Under the pieces are notes generated by a model. It was not told the DNA's origin. It was given only the letters and a program-made list of their open reading frames with translations, and made no database searches. Shown here piece after piece: positions 34,304-44,958 of a stretch of 64,000 nucleotides of DNA. Position 1 is the first letter of the stretch; every line of letters starts with the position of its first letter. This stretch comes from Telmatactis stephensoni (Eukaryota; Cnidaria; Anthozoa; Actiniaria; Isophelliidae): the NCBI GenBank assembly GCA_029948255.1, contig JALIZF010001702.1, positions 372,001 through 436,000 of the forward strand. Reading direction: 5' to 3'. The translations under genes and the position numbers were made by a program.

Positions 34304-37300
34304 ATGACATCGAAAATGATCCTCTGGACTTTCTTGTAAGTAGTTTTGCAGACAGAAATCCTAGTTGATATTCTATCTTAAAGTTATTTGACTGTTTTTC
34401 TACAAAAGTATCATTTTTACAAACATTTCAACACTGTAAAAGCCTTAAAGACGAATTCAGCAGACAAAATGTCTTCACTGAACAAAAACAAGCATTTTTA
34501 CATTCAGCATAAAGTTTCCCACTTTGTCCTTTTGCGGAAAATTTTATTTCTTTGCAAAAATACGACACCCACGTAACCAATTTTTCAGTTGGTCGAATTT
34601 TACGCAAAAGAATGCAACGAATTATCAGCGATCTCAATAACTCCGATGACAGTTTGCTGCCTGAATCTACCAACCAGAATCTACTACAAGAAGTACTCTA
34701 GTTTCATCACTAAAAGCAGTCGAACATTGCGCTTGCTAGCTCAGGGCGTTGCTTTACGATGGTAAAAATGAACACAAACAAACTTATTGTTACTATGATA
34801 AGAATTGTGGTTTTAAAGAAGAGTTAATTTGTGTTTAATGTGTTTAAAATAGACTGCTTGTGAGTGCTGCATGCAGTGGAACTGCTCGAAGAAGGAATTC
34901 CATACGCTCACGAGTAAGAGGTAAGTACTACGAATTCTATGTTCAAATAATTAATTTAATCGTGAATCTCTTGTGCAAATTATCCTTTGTTATCAAAAAT
35001 GATTTAAAAACCCATAAATTTAGGGAAAGAAAGCGTTTTGGGGTTTTCCATGTTGCTTGTAAATGCTATATCTTTTACAATCACATTCACGGCAAGTCGA
35101 GAAAGGCTGCTTCAGATTTGACATCTATCAGCTTTCTCAGTAGGAGCCGGACGTTAAATTGATATTTTGACATTAACTAGCTTATTATAATGTACATATG
35201 AGTCATTTATTCGTGTGTTTAAACCAATTCTCACTTGTTCGACACCTTTGCTAATGTGATAGTCGAATTCGTGGCGCTATATAGCTGTAAAGGTGATTAG
35301 ACATAGCAACATCAAAAACATTCCAGCACAAAATATTATGTTCTCTATCAATACTTAGTACCTCTAATCATCTTGTATTTCTCTCGTTGGGGAACATTGC
35401 TCATATGATCTAAGTTTTACTAGATACGCCCGAGAAACTTCCGTTTATAAGCAGCCGATTTTTGTCAGATTTAATGGCTTCTCGTTGCCAGTTACACCTA
35501 ACACATCCTTCAGTGGAGACCAGAAGGCGAGAACGAACAGATTAATGTCTCCATCTTTAACTATAAGTAACTGCTAACGATGAAGTGTAGGAACAACACA
35601 AGATAAAATCAACAAACCATCTGTTTGTACTCGAAAAAACTGGAAGTAAAGAAACACCGAGGTAGCAAACTTGACTGCGCCATTTTGTTCACGCGTCTTC
35701 TTGCTGTTGAAACAGATATCTTAGCTACAGAACTCTGCTGGAGAGTATTTTAGTTAAGAACGAGTAAGCACTTTATTACTACATTTTCCTGTTATATTTG
35801 TCTGTCAGCTACAATCAAAAATACATCGATATACTTAGTAAAATGGAAGTAGATTTAGACGACATGATTCGTTGTGAAAACCAACGAGCTCGTATAAGTA
35901 AAAGTAAAGTACAGTAAAACAACCATATTTAACGTCGATAACTCGTGACAGTAACTTGAGGTCGACGATGCGCTCATTTTACTCCCCTCTTTCCATCAGT
36001 GCTCCGTTTTAAGGGTATTTAAAGCTAATTAAAGCTACACAGAAAGGAAAGAATTCGAAACAAGGATGTGAGATCTGTGGATCCATGCAACTAGGGACCT
36101 CTTGCACCGAAGGCCGCGCACTAACCAACTGCCATCCTTGCTCCTTAAGCAGTAGCGTTCTTTCGTTTAGAAAATCACACCTGTTTGGGCTTGCAGTACC
36201 GCCATTGACTTTTGTATCACATCTGTTCTGCTAAATATTCTTTTATTCAATGATTACGCATTACAAAGCACATCGTAACAGTGCTGAAATGCTAGATAAC
36301 CACACGGTAACATTGCAATCTAATGGCGTACTCATACTTTTCATCTTCCCTTGCAGTTGGAAACGAAGAGTAAAACTTGCTTCTTAGTGCTAAATTGCAC
36401 TTCCAACTTGACTGCTTTACTAAACCCATGAAATAGTTACAAAACTAACTTGTTTTCCTATTGTAAGTCTACTACACACCAATAGTTTCTTTCTAACGTA
36501 AAACTAAAATACTCTCAACGATAATTGATAAAAACAAAGAACCTGTACAAACCTGTACAGATGTACAACTGCATGGGAAGGTTTTTTCATAGTTTTTTTC
36601 TAGCCATATCCTCGACTTTTGAGTAAAAAAATTGCGAAAAAATGTCTAGAATGGAGTTTCTAGAACTTCACAAGTTCACCGACTCCAAGACCTTCGTGAC
36701 CTTGTAGGGTTTAATTCTTAAGAATTGAATTTTATTGGATTCAATGAGCGGAAATCCGTGGGTCGGTGATGAGGACTATCTTCAGATAGCTGTAACCTGG
36801 AAATGGTTACGGGGCACGACCAGCACTTAACAAGGCTGACTGACAGAATTTCTAGATTTTTCTCTTGGATACTGATTCCATTGACTGCTAATAGGTAGAG
36901 CGCAGCCTATTCGTTGTGGTATATGTTGGCGCACGGTTACTCTGGGAAATGAGATGCCCGCGCTTACTAAAAATACTCTGGTATCACGAAATGAGTAGTC
37001 TCACTGGCGGATTTAAGTAATGGATACATTATCCACAATAAGTGCAAAATGCTACACACAATAAAGCACAAACTGTTTATATTTATGTGCTTTCATAGGC
37101 CTCAATTCCTATAAGTACAAACTTTGAGAGTATCTGTTGTCAACGTAAAGAAGTCCATGTTGAATGTTGTATGACAGCTTAAGGCCAGGACACACGAAGC
37201 AGCATTCCTGTAGCGTTTTCTGCAACTTTGCGCGCAACACATGGTTAAAAATTTGCCTGTGTTTCAGGACGTTTACCACTCAATGTCACAAATATAATAC

Positions 37301-40300
37301 ACGTACGCATAATACATTGACGTTTTTTGTCTTTTTTACAGCGGCCAAATTATGGCAAAATGTAACCAGTACATCAAGACAGTGCGACAGAAGACCTATA
37401 CTGATGACAAAAGCATTTGGATCACTACGTTCCCCTGGGTACCCCCTAGCGTACGCCAACAACCAACGCTGTACATGGCACATCAGCGTCCCGAGAGGTT
37501 TCCGAATCCGACTACGATTCCGACGACAGTTTCAAATTGAAGCGTCACCAGGCTGTGCCAAAGATTACGTTATGGTTTCACAATCCAGGAGTTTTAGGAA
37601 TCCGTTGATATTCTGTGGCAAGAACAAACCAAGTGGGATATTCTCACCAAGGAATAATTTATGGATAAAGTTTCATTCAGATCAAAGACGTTCTGGAAAG
37701 GGATTTTTTGCTTCGTATGTAGCAGTTGGTAAGTCAATGGACGCCATCTTGTTTTTTCAGACGGCTTATAGGCGTCATAAGCGCAGGCGCCACCATTTTG
37801 GATACAATCTTTCTGAGCTTTCTTTATCATCCATTGTTACAGTGCTGCGCCTCGAACCGTTGCCACTACCACAAAGTTTTTTATTACTTTTTGACATCTT
37901 TTGGACAACTTTGAATACCGCTAACCAATTAGATACTGGCGCTTCACTTTGATGTCTCGATAGGCGGAGTTTGTACATCATATCGAAACATCAAAGTGAA
38001 GCGACGATATTTAATTGGTTAGCGGTATTCAAGGTTGTCAAAAAGATGTCAAAAATTAATCAAAAACTTTGTGGAAGTGGCAACGGTTCGAAGCGCAGCA
38101 CTGTAATGTGTGAATTGAAAGAAATATAAGCCATCCAAAAAGAAAATAATGACATGCCAAACAACTTTGTCGGCTACTATCCTACAAGCAAGGAATTTTA
38201 TGTATGAATTGATATTCTCTTAAAGGAAGCAAAAATGACAGAAGTGCTAGTTGAGTAGGACTAACAGGCACATGTTGGCGAGAAAAAAAATCTAACCTAG
38301 CTCCAACCAGTCTGAGCGTGTGTAAGATTCAAGGACATCATCTATGTGTGTGTAATGTAATCACACGGTTTTCGACCAATCAGAGCGCGCATAATATGCC
38401 AGTTATCCCGGGGGGGGGGGGGACTCCGATCGTAAATGGACGGGGATGCTCGTCGTACCTTTTAGGGGTCAAAATCTGCCATCTGGTACCTTTTAGGGTG
38501 TCTCAGACTTAAGTGGACTACCAGAGACATAGATGGTACCTTTTAGGGACTGTTTTGGAGTAAATAAACTACCTAAAATAAGCATGAAAGGGACGATTTC
38601 AATGATCTGAATTGAATCTTCAAAGCACATCGATAACAAAGTGTTTTATTACTTTAATTCTTTATTATTGTTACAGTTATTATATAAACCACGATAATAA
38701 CACGAGTGAACTACGTACGATAATAACACGAGTGAACTACGATAATAACACGAGTGAACTACGATCATACCGCGATTCCACTATGCTTAACTAATCACTC
38801 ATCGTTATATTGTTGAATTATTCGATAGATGAAAACGAGTGTGAAAAACCTGTCTGTACATTCCCAAGTCTGTGTCGTAATACAGTCGGCAGCTATGCAT
38901 GTGATTGTCCTGATGGGTACGACAACAAGGGAAGGAGATCATCTACTAAATGCATAGGTAAAAATCATGTCATATCAACTATGATACTTGGAACCTCAAA
39001 CGATGCTTGATTGCTAATAACAACGGCGCCGATAAATGGCATTATCATTATCATATCAAGGGAGAAATTATAGTCACAAGAAATAGAAAAACTGAAGAAA
39101 AGAAAAGAAAAGAAAAAGGAGAAAGAATGAAAGAAAGAAAGAGAAAAAATTAAGAGAGAAAGAAAAAAAGAAAGAGAGAGAAAGAAAGAAAAAAAGAAAA
39201 ATAGAAAGAGAGAAAGAAAGAAAGAACGAAAGAAAGAAAGAAAAAATAAGAATAGTTAACTTTTGTTTGTCTTGATTTTAACTATACTTTATTATTATGA
39301 TCAAACATGTAATCTCTGGATGTTATTTTCTAGATACAGATGAATGCAAGACAGGAGTTGCACGATGTGATCACCAATGTGTTAATACAGATGGTAGCTA
39401 TCACTGTTTATGTAGGACGGGATACAGGCTTGCTCCTGATGGTCGGCGATGTAGAGGTAATGAATGCAACACCTAAAATATTCATTCAAAAATATGTGTT
39501 TTATATCCATATCCTCAACCAACCATTATTCTACTTTTCTGTTCTGAGTATTGAAAGATTGAAGCTTGGCCATACAAGAGGCGCGCGCATGTCTTTGTAC
39601 TTTAATAAAAACACGATGGGAGATGTAGAGGAGTCAGTTTTCTTGCCGCTTTTCAAGTGCTCTACATCTTCTAGAGTGTTTATATATATAGTTATAAAAT
39701 ACTTGAGATATAACGCGCGCGCTGATTGGCTGGCTACCATGTTTATATCAGAGAACAGAGACATGGCTCGCTCAAAAAACGTCGAAATTTTTTTATAAAA
39801 GCAATATAAAACGATCGCTTATGTCTCTGTTCTGTGATATAAATACTCTGGAAGATGTAGAGCACTCGAAAAGCAAGAGAAACACTCAGCTACGCCTCGT
39901 GTTCCTAAGCTTGCTTTTCTCTTGCTCTACATCTTCCATCGTGTTTATATCACAGAACAGAGACATGCGCGCGCGTTTTACATTCCTTAATTAGACATAA
40001 GCAACCATTTTATGTTCGGTATCTAGCTATAGACAATCAGCACTCGTGTTATCTTGCAAATAGATTCATGACGTCATCTGTGTGTGTACAGTAATTACAC
40101 TCGGTTCTCGATTAATCATGGCGCGCGAAATATACCAATCAAATCTCAAAACTTTTATCATTTTCTTATACATATCTAGAGTGAGAAAAGATCTAGAGTG
40201 AGAAAGATCTAGAGTGAGAAAATCGTAATTTACTAGATCAAATATTTCTTTATTTTTAGCAGACGTGAACGAATGTCAGAATAATAATGGCGGATGCAGT

Positions 40301-41998
40301 CATTACTGCAGAAACACAAAAGCATCGTATCGATGTTTTTGCCCAAAGGGGTTCACTCTGCACTCAGACAAAAGATCCTGCTTTCCAGGTACATACGTCC
40401 CATGTGGGAGATGTAATAATAACATTTACCTGTAATTGTTTATTACACTATGCGCATCATTAGCCGGTACGAAAACCAAGCTGGGACTGGACAGAACAGC
40501 CAGAATGTACAGAAGTTCGTTCTTTGGAATGTCGTGTATTCAATCACTCAATGAAATCAATGTCGCCCCATAAAATCGGGCGCAATGCTTGCGAAGTGAA
40601 CACGAATACACAACACTTGCCATTTGTTGCCACTTGTCATTATAAACGGGGGGGGGGGGGAGGGGAACAAGTCTCAGTAAAATCCACTGCACTCTCAATA
40701 AAAAACAATCGTGCCAACAATTCTGGCAAAATTGACGGGTTCCCTATGAAAACAGCCTAAGTGACTTTTTGATGATATTTTTTCAATGGCATAAAATGGT
40801 ATAATTAACTTAATGTTTCCTATGCTGGAAAAATTAATCTCAGGACATCCATCAAAAAGTCACTTAGGTCATTTTCACAGGGAACCCTTCAATTGTCATC
40901 AGTGTTCACAGTCCGTATTGGTGGTGCTTTGGCCATTTCTTTGATACTAAAACCAACAATAAACGCACGCCAACTAGGACAGGTCCTCTGAATAACACCT
41001 CTACATGTCAGTTTTAATTGTTAATTCATGGAGTGTAAATGCAAACTGATTGATCCCAGGAGCCATGCAGTTTTATCCAGGAGTGCGTTGTGTCAAACAA
41101 GCTCTGGATGGTGGACAGCGGTATCCGTTGGATAAATCCTTATCCACATGGATATAAATTTATTGGAAAATACCATCATTTTACCCAGTAACTACTTACG
41201 CTATCCACGCTTCGTATATTTTAAACTTTTAAAATATTTTTGTTGTAGAAATTACCTTTGAGAACCAGCAATACATGGCTACAATAAAGGAAAACTCTCC
41301 CGTTGGTACACTACTGATAACAATCAAGGCCAAATCCTTCACTGACAATTCTACGCCAATCGAATACAACCTCTTATCTGAAAACTTGAAGCCACCGTCC
41401 AAATTCATGATCGATAAACACTCGGGAAACATTCGACTGAAAGGCGTAATAGATAGAGAAAAGACCGCTGACTATTTACTGGAAGTTTCCGCGGGTACAG
41501 TATCATGGAAACAGTTCATCCGCTGCAACAGTGTCAAAGACTTATGTGATTGTAAACGTTCTAGACGAGAACGACAACGCGCCACGATTTGACCAGCCAT
41601 CGTTATACATTACAATACCGTGTAATGCTACTGTGGGGAAGATTTTTTATCGCATAAAGGCCAAGGATGCAGACTTTGGGGATAATGGAAAAATCAAGTT
41701 CAAATTTCCAGCCAAGCACTCTTTCTTCAGTGTACTGCCAAACACTGGAAAGATGCGATTACTCAAGAGTCTCAAGCGATTTTGTAACACCATTCCCGCC
41801 AAAAAATTCGCGTTATCAATCATAGCGCGTGATAACGGTTCTGTACCACATATGGCAAACGCGTTTGTTCAACTGGAGGTCACGCCACCAGGAGTGTCAC
41901 GCTCGATAATTCACGCAAGACTTTATGATCCTGTCCGAGGAGGTATGACGTCTGACACCGTCACGAGGCGACAGGCGAGAAACCCTAGGCAGCACTAA
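34304..41998 (+). CDS. Secreted CUB - 3x EGF - 2x cadherin protein
   Basis: Seven exons in phase: 34304-34335, 34853-34920, 37342-37728, 38829-38957, 39334-39456, 40260-40388, 41249-41998, about 540 residues. Exons 1-2 make a signal peptide (MTSKMILWTFL joined to LLLVSAACSG) and a basic stretch. Exon 3 is one CUB domain (SPGYPLAYANNQRCTWHI, GCAKDYVMV, FCGKNKPSG). Exons 4-6 are one EGF module each; the calcium-binding start DENEC / DTDEC / DVNEC and the N-x-x-GSYxCxC core are clear. Exon 7 holds one cadherin repeat (ATIKENSPVG, LDENDNAPRF) and most of a second (AKDADFGDNGKI, IARDNGS). There is no membrane span; it ends 30 residues after repeat 2. The frame of exon 7 breaks between about 41490 and 41530: upstream frame stops at 41592, while LDENDNAPRF is in another frame. 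That is a 1-base indel, either an assembly error or a real mutation. I do not recognise a named orthologue. Confidence 0.85.
35940..36147 (-). mobile_element. tRNA-derived SINE
   Basis: Minus strand: tRNA-like head GGAGCAAGGATGGCAGTTGG, then TTTCTGTGTAGCTTTAATTA and TAAAACGGAGCACTGATGG, the same order as the copy at 56818-57067. It is in intron 2 of the CUB-EGF-cadherin gene. A worn fragment of the same body lies at 13440-13530. Confidence 0.75.
37834..38108. mobile_element. 275-bp foldback element
   Basis: Arms of about 110 bases: TTACAGTGCTGCGCCTCGAA at left, complement at right, and AATACCGCTAACCAATTAGA against its complement near the centre at 37960-38000. In intron 3 of the CUB-EGF-cadherin gene, about 100 bases after the CUB exon. 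Confidence 0.8.
38406..38570. mobile_element. GGGATGCTC-family element
   Basis: Begins with CCC and a run of 13 G, then ACTCCGATCG, CGGGGATGCTCGTCGTACCT, and repeats of TACCTTTTAGGG spaced through GTCTCAGACTTAAGTGG. One clear end; relatives at 14453, 20723 and 52016. The 110 bases before it (38290-38400) belong to another repeat, with CCAATCAGAGCGCGCATAAT, seen also near 40030-40140 and 47880-48060. Confidence 0.65.
39083..39250 (+). repeat. AAAG/GAAAGA microsatellite
   Basis: About 165 bases of purine-only sequence in intron 4 of the CUB-EGF-cadherin gene, ending about 85 bases before EGF exon 2. Confidence 0.95.
39545..39985. mobile_element. Composite inverted-repeat element (ATGTAGAG / CTCTACAT)
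   Basis: Several facing copies of GATGTAGAGSA, GCTTTTCAAGTGCTCTACAT, GTTTATATCACAGAACAGAG and GCGCGCGC alternate over 440 bases, so the region can fold in more than one way. It directly follows EGF exon 2 by 90 bases. The 152-codon frame starting at 39340 runs from the exon into this element and is not a real product. Confidence 0.6.
40737..40888. mobile_element. MITE of the CTAAGTGACTTTTTGATG family
   Basis: Ends GGGTTCCCTATGAAAACAGC and complement; next block AGTGACTTTTTGATG mirrored. A second copy lies at 61395-61520 and one-ended pieces near 14820-14860 and 25105-25145. Confidence 0.75.
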
Positions 41999-42656
41999 AG
42001 TCTTCCCCAGTCCTCACGAACCTTTCTCGGCTTAAGAGAGGCATGAATACAAAGAGTGTGAAACTCGTAACGCTGAAAAACGACACTAAAGACGCTAAAA
42101 ATAGTTAGCTACGACGCGAAAGAAGTCTTTCAACTTCAAGTAATATTTTGGAGTTATTTTATTTAAATTAAAAACTAGCAACATTAGTAAAACCTTTTCA
42201 TCCGGCTACCTGTGGCACCTTCTGTCGTGGAAGACTTGGGCTAACTGAGAGTACTACATACCCCTTGCTTTGATACTGCTTTACTAGAACTTGGTAAGGA
42301 TTTAAGAGGTGCATGAATGTGGATTGCATGCATGAAAGCGTCCCGCTCCGGTTCCTTGAAAGTTGGTCTTTTACGAGCCAACTTTATTGATACAACTGTT
42401 GGTAAAATAAATAAGCTAAAACTTGCTTTGACAAATGACTTGTAGAAAAGAAAGGATTTGTAGATAGAAGAAATTATTTTAATAAAAGTAATGTTAAGTT
42501 AAATTCTATTGTCGTTTATGGTGATGATGATGATAATGATGATGATGCTTCAGCAGTGATGATGATCGATGATGATGATAAAGGAGATGATGATGATGAC
42601 ATCAGTGATAACAAGATGCAATTTTTCCTGCAACATTGCAAGCACTGAGTTCTACG

Positions 42657-43274
42657 CTTGTTAAAGTCCCTATAAACCCTAGCGAAAATGTAAAAAGTTG
42701 ACTATCTTGGGAAAATATAATTAAAGCGAAATTGCAAAGATGTGAAGTTTTTTCCAGTGTTCCCGTCCATTCAAAACTGTCTCTCCAGACTAAAAACCGC
42801 GTTCTTTGCAAGACTGGGACGAATTTGGTTAATAATAAACTCATTTGGTTAATAATAAACTTTGATATTGTGACGTAGGCAAATTGTGACCGTACTTTAA
42901 GAGACAAGTGTCTAATCATGGCGTTTAGATTTAAAGAAAGAGCACAAAATAGCTATATCAAAGTAGTAGAATTTTTAGCAGAAGTTAAATAGAGTGCATA
43001 GCAACAACAATATACAAGGATATTAAGAACTTGTAGCGTTGAAATTTAACTTTATTCCTTAGAATACGTCATCGATACTGGGTCTCAGTTCCCCAAGAGT
43101 TCTCACCATTTTTTTCAACAGGATGCCCAATATGTGCCTTTTCTCCAACTTTGCAAGGCTTTTTCCCGGCCAAATGAAATTGAAGGACCCACTTTTTAAA
43201 ATATTTTTGTTTAAGAGGCCAAGTTCTTTTTAGAGAAATCATTTCTGGCTAGACTTCATAGGGACTTTAACAAG
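42657..43274. mobile_element. 600-bp inverted-ended element
   Basis: Left end CTTGTTAAAGTCCCTATAAA, right end complement ATAGGGACTTTAACAAG. The match is confined to about 17 bases at each end. Interior has an internal direct repeat (CTCATTTGGTTAATAATAAA, 42800-42860). Confidence 0.5.
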
Positions 43275-43306
43275 AGTAAATTCTGGTAACAAGATCAAAG
43301 TTAATA

Positions 43307-43557
43307 GAGCGGAATGGTTTGGAAACTCGGCAAACATCAAAAGGACTGACAAAGAAGCAAACATGGATGTTGAGTAAGGCCTTGACCGTGCACAATCTTT
43401 TGTTTTACCTTCATTTATCATGCTTGACTGACCTGACCCAAACGTTTTCATTGGCTGATTGTCTGATATATGTAGGAATGCTTTTGTTTTGTGCACGGTC
43501 ACGGTTGGGAAAAGTGAACAAAAAGATAGAACAATGGGTTTCCTAACCATTTCACTC
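43307..43557. mobile_element. 250-bp MITE, TA-flanked
   Basis: Ends GAGCGGAATGGTTTGGAAAC and complement of GAGTGAAATGGTTAGGAAAC, with TA before and after. Inner blocks CTTGACCGTGCACAATCTTT and GTGCACGGTCACGG are also inverted. Confidence 0.75.
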
Positions 43558-43651
43558 TATTAACTTTGACAAGATCAAGTTCATCTTTGGAAACTCAGGA
43601 GTATTCAATTCTGTCGTTCGTTTTAGAGAAGCGACAAACGAGCTAAGTATA

Positions 43652-43750
43652 GTATAAAGAACGAGAGAGAGTGTTTTATCGGATATAAAGATCCGAGCCG
43701 TAGGCGAGGATCTTTATACCGATAAAACACTCTCTCGAGTTCTTTATACG
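43652..43750. mobile_element. 99-bp palindromic element
   Basis: Near-perfect hairpin: GTATAAAGAACGAGAGAGAG ... CTCTCTCGAGTTCTTTATAC, with an inner GTGTTTTATCGG / CCGATAAAACAC pair and a loop around GAGCCGTAGGCGAGG. Confidence 0.8.
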
Positions 43751-44369
43751 GCTTAAAAAACTCCAACACATATTAGAGTTGTTCTCTAAAAGAAATTCAA
43801 AAATATCTTCATTTATCTTGGAGAAAATCGAGGTTAAAGTTCATGTAAATTAGGCCGAATCTTTATCAGATATAAAGACACTCGTCACGGTGGCGATTTT
43901 CATTGTGTTTGGCTTATGAATTATTAATGAGTTTTTTAATGACAGAATAATACTTCTGAATTCCCGGGGATGGATCAAGTTCAGTTTGAAATGGAGCCGC
44001 AGCTGCAATTGTTCTTTGCAACACAATGCAATTTATTGCGCTCAAAGTTGAAGAAGTAGAACTCGGTATTAAAGTGAGTCTTTGAGTCCAGCGTCCTGAT
44101 TGAGTTTAGTGCGCATCCAGTGGTAGATCGGCTAGGATTATATGTCAGCACGGAATGCAGCCAGTGTTAAAGAAATCAGAAACCGGAGGATATTTTGGAA
44201 AAGTAGAAAAGGACACAAAGTCGCCTCTGGAGGAGTGTGCGCACCCCTTGCACCCCTCCCCTCAATCCACCTCTGGTATCACGAATTGAATCTTTATTTT
44301 TAAATTAATTTTCTCATGACAGCCCACAGACGGGCCCTTGGGTGCGTGGGTTACGATGAACTTCTACGG

Positions 44370-44485
44370 TAGTCTCCTACGCAGCCGCAGTTTTGTTGTC
44401 ACGCTAGGGCTTAGCCCCCAAAAGAAGCTTCTTTTGAGGGCTAAGCCCTAGCGTGACAACAAAACTGCGGCTGCGTAGGAGACTA
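44370..44485. mobile_element. 116-bp near-perfect palindromic MITE, 9-bp target duplication
   Basis: Arms TAGTCTCCTACGCAGCCGCA onward and complement meet at CCAAAAGAAGCTTCTTTTG with almost no loop. CTTCTACGG flanks both sides (44361-44369 and 44486-44494). A 9-bp duplication with long inverted arms fits Mutator-like elements. Confidence 0.92.
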
Positions 44486-44836
44486 CTTCTACGGTTGCTT
44501 GAAAATCAACCACGACATAATATCATTCAATCCCAATTGCTATAGAGCAAGAATAAGAATAAGAATAAAATATAGGACTTTTTGAAAGGGACGAGACGAA
44601 TGTAGTCGGAAAGTGAAACGTCAACTGGTCAACTTGAAACACTTATCGACACCCTTCCCTGGTTCCGAAATTTTCAACCATTTTAATGAGAATTAACTCT
44701 CTATATTTAAAGCGGAAATCCTTTCAAAAGGGACCAACAGGCTCACTGAATATTTTGAACGGGAATTGGAAAATGTGACCAGGGACGTGACGTCATAAGT
44801 TACCCATGCACCCTTGCAAGCATTCGGTAAGAAAAC

Positions 44837-44854
44837 ATGGCCGATAAGAAGTGA
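44837..44854 (+). other. Possible short upstream ORF of CTDNEP1
   Basis: ATGGCCGATAAGAAGTGA codes five residues and a stop, 105 bases before the chosen CTDNEP1 start. The context (AAAACATGG) is good. The AAGTGAGTT at its end also looks like a splice donor, so it may instead be an alternative first exon end. Presence on the mRNA is unproven. Confidence 0.35.
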
Positions 44855-44958
44855 GTTGTTTCCGTGAATTTAAAAAAAAGTAGAATTTGTAAGCTTATTT
44901 TGAACAATTCCTAGACCGGTGTGAGCTTATATGGACTCCAATGAGTAAACACATAAAC

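Larger units (their letters stand above)
41999..44958. other. Intergenic, repeats and CTDNEP1 upstream region
   Basis: No gene seen. Contents: GATGAT microsatellite at 42520-42600, four inverted-repeat elements (42657-43274, 43307-43557, 43652-43750, 44370-44485), a GGGGCGGATCC-family piece at 44160-44275, and about 400 bases ahead of CTDNEP1 that must include its promoter. Confidence 0.6.

Noticed and set aside
39340..39798. 152-codon open frame as a gene
   Set aside because: It reads EGF exon 2 in the wrong frame and runs on into an inverted-repeat element; the correct frame gives a clear EGF module.
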